DNA from: Laccaria trichodermophora
Lineage: Eukaryota; Basidiomycota; Agaricomycetes; Agaricales; Hydnangiaceae
Length of the DNA: 64,000 nucleotides
Assembly (NCBI GenBank): GCA_018417955.1
Contig: JACTVC010000003.1
Span: 2,666,001 to 2,730,000, forward strand
Direction: 5' to 3'
Positions 50,404-59,322 of this stretch are shown piece after piece (the first letter of the stretch is position 1; each line of letters starts with the position of its first letter). The position numbers and the translations under genes were made by a program. Below the pieces are notes generated by a model that worked only from the letters and a program-made list of their open reading frames with translations, was not told the DNA's origin and ran no database searches.

Positions 50404-51206
50404 CAAGGGGCAACCACCCGAGCATCCGGTTGAGTCAACTGGTCCCATCGGGGTCGTGGGATTTGACATGTGCATACCAGATGTCACATTTTAGTCACAA
50501 TTCTATTGGCACCTCAATGGCACTTGGCCGCGATAATGACTTTCTTTCTACGTTTCCCTCAAGGTCTGTGCTTAACTTCCCCCTTCATAATTTCAATGCC
50601 ACTGTCCAGTAATTTATGTTCTTCTTGAGCCTCTGGTTAATTGTGCGTCCACTTCCAAGAACTCTTCCCCTCACATCAAAAACATGTCAATTGAGATATC
50701 TGTACATGTTCAGGAATTTCAGGAAGATTTGGTGCGTTAGGGCCCATGTCAGGAACCTTGTGCGTGCTCGGTAAGTAGATGAAAGTTAGTTATATTTCCA
50801 GATTGTCCTCTGTTCCCCCAATATTGCGAGGGGAGGGCACAGCAGACAATAAATTGGCACGTTAGCACAGGGATTTGGCTTCAATGGCACAAGTGCAGCC
50901 TTGTACTGCATATTCTCATAATGGTATGCACACATTGAGGTAATTGAAAAGGTTTCTGATTCTTGACAGACAATTGTGTGCGACGCTGAGAGTTGAGTCC
51001 GCAAAACCTGTCTATAACTACAAGGCAGATATTCTACATGTTGCGCGATCATTGTAAGGGCTTTCATTTGAATATGGGAGTGCATTGAAGGTGCATGCTA
51101 AATGAGTGTGGTTGGGCGTGACAGCCATTTGAGATTGCACGTGTTAACTCCCACGACCCCGATGGGACCAGTCGACTCAACCGGATGCTCGGGTGGTTGC
51201 CCCTTG
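50404..51206. mobile_element. hAT-like MITE, 803 bp, with 8-bp target duplication
   Basis: Ends CAAGGGGCAACCACCCGAGC and its inverse form terminal inverted repeats of about 68 bp with few mismatches. The octamer TGCGAGTG sits directly on both sides (50396-50403 and 51207-51214). An 8-bp duplication and CARGGG-type ends are hallmarks of the hAT superfamily. No transposase frame is inside, so it is non-autonomous. The intact duplication suggests a fairly recent insertion into the unit II relics. Confidence 0.92.
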
Positions 51207-51214
51207 TGCGAGTG

Positions 51215-51613
51215 TAGAGGACGTTCCGTATTTCGAGAGTCCGAACTGCCGCCGATCCGCCTGTCCTAAGACAGCATCGTCACGTGCACATCTTCTGGTA
51301 TTAATGACTCCGAGTTTACAATCTACTTGCAGGTCTATCGCAACTATTGGCGTTGACCAGGTCTCCCCAAGGTAGCTGCCAGGATCCCACAAAACTCAGT
51401 CAGTACTTAAACGATGCTTCCATTGAACCCCAGTAACCGTACTTGTAACTTGAAGAGTGAACTTCGCGTCCATGCCAACATCAAGAAGGAGCGACCGAAT
51501 TTTTATTGCAATGACGTGCTATACAGACTGGGTAGGTATACAACAAGGCAAGATCTAAACAGCAGTCATAATCGCGGGCGTGCATGTCATGGGGTGTCGT
51601 AGTTAGAGGCATT
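51215..51613. other. No recognisable gene
   Basis: Right flank of the MITE; short frames only, none with a family I know. Confidence 0.35.
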
Positions 51614-52125
51614 TTAGATACTGTGGCCGAGCGCAAGTCTGCTGAAGTGTCGGGGGTACATGTCAGTGGTGGTGGCGCTGGCTGCCGCTGCGGAGGCTGA
51701 TGGAACGACCGACGAAGAGGCAGACTTGCCCTTCTTGAGCGTGCACATCTTCCCCTTGGAGGTTGTTGACGTACCAGCGGCACCACTGGTCTGGGTTGCC
51801 ATTGCCATAGAAGACGCTGTCGTGGTTGCATTACCAGGAGTGGAAGTGCCACCGTTCACGAATGCAGCGACAGGAGGACTGGGGAAGGTGTCCTATGGTG
51901 CACTGGCATCCAACATCTGGGAATAAACGATGCCGGGGTCGTTGTCGCTATACGCGCCTGGCAAATTGACCAACCCCGAAGGGTCAGGGACCCCAGTGCC
52001 CGATGTGCCAACCGTGAGCTGCGAACAGGTGGGATAGAACTCCGCACCGCCGAGTGATATGACGAGATGGAGAGCCATGATTTCGACGAGGTAATTTCGT
52101 GGCGCGAGGTTGGATATCACTTGTA
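51614..52125 (-). pseudogene. AA9 lytic polysaccharide monooxygenase relic
   Basis: C-terminal half of an AA9 (formerly GH61) copper oxygenase acting on cellulose: SNLAPRNYL, IMALHLVISLGGAEFYPTCS, QLTVGTSGTGVPDPSG, LVNLPGAYSDNDPGI, then DTFPSPPVAAFVNGG and a Ser/Thr/Ala-rich tail. A TAG at 51893-51895 interrupts the frame just before DTFPSPP where family members have an aromatic residue, so it looks like a single base change. The N-terminal half with both copper-binding His residues is absent upstream. A truncated, dead copy. Confidence 0.8.
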
Positions 52126-53102
52126 TGCTTGCGAGAGAGCAGGACACTGTTGTACATAAGCGGGGATCGTTAGCGCAATTCGGGAGAAACTTAGAGCCGG
52201 GAGCACCACGTACATGGTCAATCTTGAACTATTTGACCGTTTGTGCGTCAGGTCGTCGACCAGCAAGATGCTGCATATGTAAGCATTGGGACAATATCGT
52301 GAGGCCACTAGGAGATGGTCAGCGGTTTCCATTCAAAAGCACGCAAAGGAGCGTACGTCGCTGCCATCAGCACCTTCCAATCAAAGCCAAGCTACCGGGG
52401 TTCGCGTTGGCGATGAGGTCGTGGGTTGAACATCAGGCCCACGGTTAAGCGCTGGATTCTGGCACCTATATTAGGCTTCGGAGTAACAGTGAGTGTCGAG
52501 CCTCGACGCACGAACGGCACAAAGGTGAAGAGGGTCGTGACCGTGTTTGGTAGACAGGCGGACAGTCGGATCGGCGGCGGTTCGGACTCTCGAAATTCGG
52601 AACCTTCTGCGAGTGTAAGTATCTGCTTTTTCGTTTCCTTGAAACGCATATATCGGCGGAAGTACGAAACTAATTTTAACTCCAGCTTTGCACCCCACAA
52701 CGGCCCCTATCATTCACCGCTTGGTTTGCGACGTTGTTGGCGAAGGTGCTGTGCGCGTCGTTAGAATTGATCATCTCAGTGGAGAGCGAGTCTAACTGCT
52801 TGCTAAGTTCTAACCGCTGTCTCGATTCGTATGGTTTAATTCCACTTGTTTCGAATTTCGCGATACTCATACATCTACAACAGTTATGCAACTTGTCAAT
52901 GCTAAACAAAGAAGAAGGTCGAGTGTCCTATCCAGGCAAAAAAAAAAAAGGAAAAGCTAGAACAATGGAGAATGCATATGATTGCGTTCTAGCGAACACC
53001 AGAAGAACGAAAGCAGGAAGCGCAGGCAACATAGCGACGGGAAGGGTCAAGCCAGAACATGGATGGAACATGAAAGGTATGGTATATATTCAGTTCGGTT
53101 TG
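52126..53102. pseudogene. Relic zone: HDDC2 exon-1 piece and shared 3' flank
   Basis: On the minus strand at 52590-52690, FVLPPIYAFQGNEKADT resembles nucleotidase exon 1 (VFPPLYVSQGSERADR). Further up, the minus-strand peptide MINSNDAHSTFANNVANQAV (near 52750) matches the short frames downstream of family copies 3 and 4, placing it in the 3' flank of copy 5. The rest is unrecognised. Confidence 0.5.
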
Positions 53103-53673
53103 TCACTTCCACACATCGTACTGGTTCTTCAGAATTTTTGCGCGGTTTAACTATGCATCATGTCAGACTGGGGAGGGCAACGGCTCGGAACAACATACTT
53201 CGAGGTCCCTTTCTAGGGCATCAACTTCCCGAATGCACACATTAATTTCGAGTGAGAGACCCTTACAAACGGCCTTTATCTCCTGAAACATTCCGCCAGA
53301 CGACATGAGCGTCCTCTCATAGAGCTCAAAGATCATGTAGCGGATTCTAAAGAGCGTATATTGTGGACACAGTAAGCACGTTATTTCATGGAACGATGTC
53401 AGCAACTCACCTTTGTATATCCCTCGTGAATTGATTAGTGAAAATTGTATCCGATTGACGCATGATTCCACTATCGACGGCGTCCTGTAAATTTTCTTCC
53501 AAGGATGAGAGCCGAAGTTGAAGTGATTTCATGAGGATTCGTGGGCGAATGGCGTTCAGACATATAATAAAACTGAAAAGGATGGCTCCAGCCCGTACTA
53601 GGTCTTGCGGGATGAGGGACAGAATGATCATCCACGCCGCTGAGATGATTGCTTGGTGGTATTCTTGAAGCAT
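53103..53673 (-). CDS. Three-exon hydrophobic/helical protein family, copy 5
   Basis: Exons 53673-53411, 53346-53199 and 53150-53103 splice in phase to about 152 residues. Start MLQEYHQAIISAAW, hydrophobic MIILSLIP and LVRAGAILFSFIICL, heptad helix LQLRLSSLEENLQDAVDSGI, exon 2 IRYMIFELYERTLMSSGG with EINVCIREVDALERDLE, end LNRAKILKNQYDVWK. It lies in opposite orientation to copies 3 and 4, so that duplicate was inverted. The C-terminus differs slightly (DVWK), but the frame is fully open. Function unknown. Confidence 0.8.
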
Positions 53674-54839
53674 GGCGGGGAAGAGTGTTTTTTTTTTCTC
53701 CTACCGTGTGGTTGCCTTGAAAGTCCTTCGCGGAGGCTCGAGTAGTAGGCCTGATTGCAGGGGACAATTAATCAAGGTATGCTTTCGAATCAGACCCATA
53801 CAGTCACCTTGCTGAAGAAGTCCAGGATCTTCGTTCTAAATCTATCTGCCTTATCCCGTAGCGGGTCGTAGAGGGAGAAAAGGATTAACTCAAACACTCC
53901 GTTAGGGTGAAGAGGATTATTAAATCACACACTCCGTTCGAATCGACCTTGTCGAATGTGGACTCAACACATCAGAAATCCACTGCAGAAGGGCAGGGGG
54001 GCAGAGCAGTGGTTGCGGGAAGCCCGGGGACTTAGTGGCGAAAACACTCATGTGGGTAAGTTTAGCAATAGCCGATATCTCCAGAGGATTGCAACCAAAT
54101 CGCGACTAAAGTAACGTTACAGCATCCCATAAGACTAATCCAATGAGATCTTGGGTATGGGGCGATTGACTCCCCATTAATTATTATGTCGAGGGTATGT
54201 TTCCAAATTTTGGGGCGACTCGTGACCAAGTTGATTGTGTGCACTGCCAGAGAACACGTTGCGCATTGTGTCCTATCCCCGAGCGTTGCGGTCCATAACC
54301 ACGAGTAATTTGATCCACGCATTTTCTGAGCTCTGCAGGGTAGACGACGGTTGCAGGCCGAGTTGTATGTAACGCGACGTTCACTTTGGCAACGAAGAAG
54401 TTTATTCACAAATTGTGTTAATCGTGAGCGTGACACAAGCTATTTTTGTAGGGCTCTTTTGACGACAAAGGACGAATATGAGAGTTAAACGGAGATACTC
54501 TTCAGATTGCATCGGTTATCCGATGATTACCTGCGCACATAAAATTTTGCAACTGTTCTTTCTAGCGGGCGAAGGAAGAGTAATGCATAGAAAGACGGGA
54601 AGAAATTGTTCAAATCGAGTCGGACAGTGGGATACATTGATGGCCTCCGATCTCCCTAACTCAGCGTTTCTCTATGACCTGCTAAGGGATAAGCCAGATA
54701 CATTTAGAGCGAAGATCCTGGGCTTTCCCGGAGGTGACTGTATAGGGCCAATTCTGAAGCATGCCTTGATTAACTGTTCCCTGAAATCAGGCCTAATACT
54801 CGAGCCAGATCCGAGGGGCGTTCCTTGACCATATGGGCG
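53674..54839. other. No recognisable gene
   Basis: Moderately long frames exist on both strands (a 124-codon minus frame at 54062-54436 and a 116-codon plus frame at 54478-54828), but none shows a family or exon structure I recognise. A repeated AAACACTCCGTT/ACACACTCCGTT word lies near 53895 and 53928. Confidence 0.35.
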
Positions 54840-55185
54840 GGGAGCTCCACACCAGCACCCATACGGATTCTGAACCACTTCCGTGTACCAACAAAAAGGC
54901 ACTGAATTACCTGGACAATCCGGGCAGCTGAACCATGCCAACCGCGCCGTACATCTGGTAGGGGACCGGGGGCGGCCGAGGGACGTCCTGGAGAGTATAG
55001 AGAACATCCAAAGGTTGATTTTCACAAGGCCGTGAAGGAAGGGAAGTATGGAGTGCACTTAGTATTGACCTGGCGGCTCAGTTCAAGTTTGCGAGGGTTT
55101 ATTTTGAGAAAGATGTGGTTGAGGAGGCGAATGTGGAGGATCCCGAGGTGCCAAAGTCTGACAAGCACACCTGGCGACCCTGACG
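54840..55185 (+). pseudogene. DJ-1/PfpI-like relic
   Basis: Pieces ALNYLDNPGSxTMPTAPYIW-like (ACTGAATTACCTGGACAATC), GGAAGTATGGAGTGC, IDLAAQFKFARVYFEKDVVE and EVPKSDKHTWRP follow the family C-terminal half. Frames shift and the N-terminal half is missing. Confidence 0.65.
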
Positions 55186-55819
55186 ATATCTGTATGTGTG
55201 ACCTGGAGGGGATCGAATGTTTTCAGAATCATAGGCTCTGTTCCAGCTTTGTTCTCTGGTTTGTTCAAATCTGAAAATGCCGATCATCGATGATCATCTA
55301 GATATCTAATCCCCAAGTGCTAGTGATTGTTTGTGTTTGCATTTACACCTTACACACTTACTTCCAAGCGCTGAGCAATCTCACGATGAAGGGCTGAAGC
55401 ATACACCGCCAAATGGTGAACATGTGAACATGTGAGAGAAAGGTGGGTGACAAATCTTGACCAGCATAATTTGGCAGCTGTCAGACACGCTGATGGGACC
55501 TTTTCCCAACAGTCATTACTGGCCGACGTGGAGTGAATGACTGAACTAAATACGTACCATACCTTTCATGTGTCATTACTTTGACCCTTCCCATCGCTAT
55601 GTTGTCTGAACTTTCCTCCTGCTTCCGGTCTTCTGGTGCTTGCTCGATTGTAATCATATGTATTCCCACTTGACAGTTGTTCTAACTTGAACATTGTTCG
55701 CATAGACAGGACACTGGTATGTCGGCGGCAAAAAGCGCCTGCCTCTGATGCGCGGGGAATCGGGGTGGCACGGTTCCTTTAATTTCACACAGGTATGTTA
55801 AATCGGGATCAATTGACTA
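55186..55819. other. Spacer with traces of a third duplication unit
   Basis: From about 55545 to 55680 the DNA matches the 3' flanks of copies 3 and 4 (CATACCTTTCATG, CCCTTCCCATCGCTATGTTG, TGTAATCATATGTATTCCAC). The three-exon gene itself is absent here, so unit III has lost or never received it. Confidence 0.5.
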
Positions 55820-56165
55820 TTTTCATACGAGATTAGGATTTGAGATTGATATTTTGCTTACGCATATCCGACGACTTACAAGTTCAAGGGCAAGCGAGTC
55901 TTCCCTGGAGACCGAGCTGTCGTCCAAAACCGCTTTCTGCGTTTTCATACGAGATTAGGATTTGAGATTGATGTTTTGCATACGCGTATCCGACGACTCT
56001 TCCCTGGAGATCGAGCTGTCGTCCAAAACCGCTTTCTGTGTTTTCATACGAGATCAGGATTTGAGATTAATGTTTTGCTTATGCATATCCGACGACTTAC
56101 TCAAGGGCAAGCAAGTCTACCATGGAGATCGAGCTGTTGTCCAAAGCCGCATATTTTCTGCTTAG
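55820..56165. repeat. Tandem repeat, about 105-120-bp unit, three copies
   Basis: Each unit runs TAGGATTTGAGATTGATRTT, TTGCWTACGCRTATCCGACG, ACTCTTCCCTGGAGA, CGAGCTGTCGTCCAAAACCG and CTTTCTGYGTTTTCATACG. The third copy is more diverged and ends at TTTTCTGC near 56160. It may have a coding origin but no frame stays open through all copies in a recognisable way. Confidence 0.85.
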
Positions 56166-56189
56166 ACGTGGCATTCCACCTTGTCTATT

Positions 56190-56590
56190 GGGCTGCTTTT
56201 CGCCTCCTCCCATACTACCAGTGGGTTGACAGCCACAGCGTCTCCGCGCAATGGACTTCGGTCCACTCATCGCAAGGGCACCCCGAATGCGGTAGTACGT
56301 CACATCTACACAACCTCACACGTGACACTGGCATCTAAAGCCAAACACCCTCCGCAATCTGGATGGCTGAACCATAACGTGCATTGGGTCGGGACCGCAG
56401 GTGGATGAAAGATGGGAGGTATGGAATGCAGCTGCGAAGGATTGATCTTGCAGCTTTGTTTGCGAGGGAGTTTTTTGGGGAGGAGAATGAGCTTGAGGGG
56501 GAGATTCCGAAGACTAATGAATACACCTCATCCGCACGCATAAATTTTGGAGGGTATTGGGTGTAAACCAGGTGAAGAGAAGGATTCCAA
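56190..56590 (+). pseudogene. DJ-1/PfpI-like relic (unit III, first)
   Basis: LLPYYQWVDSHSVSAQW at the start, a collapsed middle, then LNHNVHWVG, IDLAALFAREFFGEENELEG and GEIPKTNEYTSSA. It parallels 43090-43460 and 47440-47850. The nucleophile region is missing. Confidence 0.75.
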
Positions 56591-57846
56591 GTAGCCGGTG
56601 CACTCCAGTGAACGAACGTGAACCATGACTGAAGTCGTTCTTGTGGAAGCCAAAGCGAGTCCCGATACTGAGTGTAGGGTTTAACCAAACCAAAGAAGAA
56701 CACAGGGCAATTTGGGATTGAATCATCGTTCACAATGCGGCGCCAGTATCGAAGTCATGTAGATATTAGTGAAAGTTGATGTGGTTGGCCAGAGGCATGT
56801 TGAGGAGGGGAGCATGCAGAAAGTGATTCCTCAAACAAGGCCGCACCACAGCTGCTTACCGTGTCAGTCCCTCGGGAAGACGACCACGCCACGTACGCTG
56901 AAGCTCAAGGCCATAATCTCCGTCAACATAAGACCTATGACACCAATGAGTCGAGCACAAAAAGACCACAATGAAGTGGAGCATACAAATCGGTCACGTG
57001 GATCAGGGTGCGCAGAGGCGTTCATCTTCAGACGTCGCTCGACAACGTCGATTTCCGGTGTCCGTCCTCGATCTCTTCGCTAAAACGACGGCAGAACGGG
57101 TTTCTTGAATGAAAGATGGCGGCAGTAGAATGCAAAGCCCAAAATTCTGGGTAAAGAGGATGTCAGGAGCGCTTTGTATCAGGTAAGAGGCTTCACCTAC
57201 ATCATTTGGATCCACTGAATTCGCCTCCACCTTACATTGGGGTTCATTTCGATCCATCCAGAGAAGACGGGGATCAGTCCTCAACGACTAAGGGCGGCCG
57301 CTGGAAATACGGCCACTGGAAGCCCTCAAGTTTGTGAAACGAGCAGGACTCAGCATAGTGGTGGTGCACAGTATAACGTTGTGAAAAGTCCCGACTTCCG
57401 TATCAAACGGAAAGGATTCTGCAGCGTATCAGAATCTGTATTTTGGCTTGTGTGGAAAGTTACATCGCGGTAACCTCAATGTGGACCCATGTAAGGCGGA
57501 AGATTGGTAGTTGGCAGTTGCACCAGCATGCTTTGAAGACAAAATCAGCCATCCCTCCTTCAAAAAAGGGTAAGACACTTGGATTCCGACCTTTATGATT
57601 TGTATCTACCGCACTTTGATGTTCGATGCGCGTTTAGTCTACGCAATCAAGGCTGCCGGACAGATGATCCCGCCTATCAAAAGATCATTGTCAAAATCGC
57701 TGCGCGTGATTAGCATCGACAACATCTGGAGACGCATCTGTCCAGAACGTCGGCCGCTTAGAAATCCAGACGGGGTTGCGAAGACACCTGCAAGTGTATA
57801 TAAAATCGATGGATCAGTTGAAAGACAAACTCAACGGACCTACGCC
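56591..57846. repeat. Decayed block of unit III with kinase traces
   Basis: Shares GAACGAACGTGAACCATGAC, CAGAAAGTGATTCCTCAAAC and a minus-strand kinase trace near 57010-57090 with units I and II. 57590-57840 is the 5' flank of the intact PfpI gene. Confidence 0.5.
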
Positions 57847-58533
57847 ATGGCCACCCCACCCAACCTGAGCATCGCAGTCCTCCTCTTCCCCGACCATCAG
57901 AACCTCGATGTCGTAGGTACCATGGACTACCTCAACAGCCACAGCCAAGCCTATCTCGCAAATTTCCCCACTGTCCAGCACCTTGTCCCCAAGGCTCCCA
58001 TCTTGACGTGGTACTTCGTCTCCGACACCTTAGACCCCATAACAGCCACCTCTGGCCCTAAACAGCTCCCAACGCACACGTACGCGACGTGCCCGCCCGT
58101 GGATTGTATCCTCGTACCCGGGATCGACCCCTTCCTCCCCCTTTCGGAGGGATGCACAGAGTTCTTGAAAAAGGATCCAAAAGTTATCTTGTTGACAGTG
58201 TGCACTGGCTCTCTAGTCATCGCACAGACAGGTGTCCTGGACGGGCATAACGTCGCATCCAACAAATGGGCGCTGAAGCTGATGGTAGACGCCGGGAAGC
58301 TGAATAAGGCCGTGCATTGGGTGGGAGATGCGAGATGGGTGAAGGATGGGAGAATTTGGAGTGCTGCGGGGGTTACGGCGGGGATTGACCTTGCTGCTGA
58401 GTTCGCAAGGACGTACTTTGATTCGGAGGTGGTTGAGTTTGTGAAGGTGATCTCGGAGGAGGTGGTCAATCCGGACAGGCCGGATCCGTATGCCTACGTT
58501 TTGGAAGGTGTTGATTTGGGTGCGGGGAAGTGA
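57847..58533 (+). CDS. DJ-1/PfpI family protein, copy C
   Basis: An intact 228-residue intronless member: MATPPNLSIAVLLFPDHQNL, DVVGTMDYLNSHSQAYLANF, APILTWYFVSDTLDPITATS, HTYATCPPVDCILVPGIDPF, VILLTVCTGSLVIAQTGVLD (nucleophile Cys in CTGS), NVASNKWALKLM, AVHWVGDARWVKDGRIWSAA, GVTAGIDLAAEFARTYFDSE, and the end LEGVDLGAGK. The ATG at 57847 is chosen because relics at 44446 and 49441 start at the same place; the frame is open further upstream, but that part is not conserved. It is more distant from copies A and B than they are from each other. This is the only live PfpI gene of the 42-58.5 kb array. Confidence 0.9.
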   Translation: MATPPNLSIAVLLFPDHQNLDVVGTMDYLNSHSQAYLANFPTVQHLVPKAPILTWYFVSDTLDPITATSGPKQLPTHTYATCPPVDCILVPGIDPFLPLSEGCTEFLKKDPKVILLTVCTGSLVIAQTGVLDGHNVASNKWALKLMVDAGKLNKAVHWVGDARWVKDGRIWSAAGVTAGIDLAAEFARTYFDSEVVEFVKVISEEVVNPDRPDPYAYVLEGVDLGAGK

Positions 58534-59322
58534 CTTGTATGGAGTCAAACACAGCGACTGTTCGTGCATTCCACAGTCAATCAAGTACCCAAGTAGACCG
58601 ACTAAATGGTTTTCCAAGACCGTTGTATGAGTGAGGCCTTCAGTTGAGTGCGTGTCGCTTATCTCTTGACGTCCAGGGAAAGGGCTGCGGGCAAATTTGA
58701 ACAGCAGCCTCATCATGGCACCGCAATTATAGAATAAGCTCTGAGTGAACAAAGGCAAAGGACAAGAATAGATAGGCCACCAAAAATAACACCGCACAAA
58801 CATAACTTCCACTGTGTCAAACTCCGTACCTGGATGTATGAACGCCCACTCGACCAGAAACGTGTTGTTCAATTGGATTCATATGCACATGAGCTTGTCT
58901 TCTCAACTCTCGTCGACAATCCACAAGCATCACGCTTTTTTTGACGCTTTAAAGGCGGTTCGTGCATCTGGGATCTAAGTACTCATCCCAAATACACGAC
59001 ATGCGTAGGTTAGCGCTGGCGCAGCAGCTTCAATACAATCAATGTTCCAGAACCACTTATCTCACACGTTCCTAGGGGCTAGGTAACGAGGAGAGCTCCA
59101 ATAAAGGCTACACATTGACATGGTCGGGGTGAACGTTCCGAGATGAATTTACTTACCTCAAGCATTCTTTGTTATCAATAAGCGCCTGGTTCCGTTCAAT
59201 CACCACTTCTCGTAAAGCGCTGATGACTCTGTTTAGTATAAACTGAAGGCATGCACGAAGTATTTTTGCCCCACTTTTTGAACTCCAACCATTCCGACAG
59301 GTCTCGACTCCCTTCTGCCGCA
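58534..59322. other. Intergenic; no gene recognised
   Basis: No family was recognised on either strand. The right part is the 5' flank of the methyltransferase gene. Confidence 0.4.

Larger units (their letters stand above)
42001..58533. repeat. Array of decaying segmental duplication units
   Basis: Unit I (42001-45.6 kb) and unit II (46320-50.4 kb) run in the same order: three-exon gene, shared 3' flank, PfpI relic, decayed block, kinase trace, PfpI relic, ADE17 3' fragment (plus an HDDC2 fragment in unit I). The three-exon genes are 4319 bp apart. Unit III (about 55.5-58.5 kb) has the same order but lacks the three-exon gene and ends with an intact PfpI gene. An inverted piece holds copy 5 (52.6-53.7 kb). 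The ingredients match the intact loci at 32.6-41 kb, the likely source. Confidence 0.8.

Noticed and set aside
57595..57846. N-terminal extension of PfpI copy C
   Set aside because: Open frame but not conserved in other copies; relics start at the position of the ATG at 57847.
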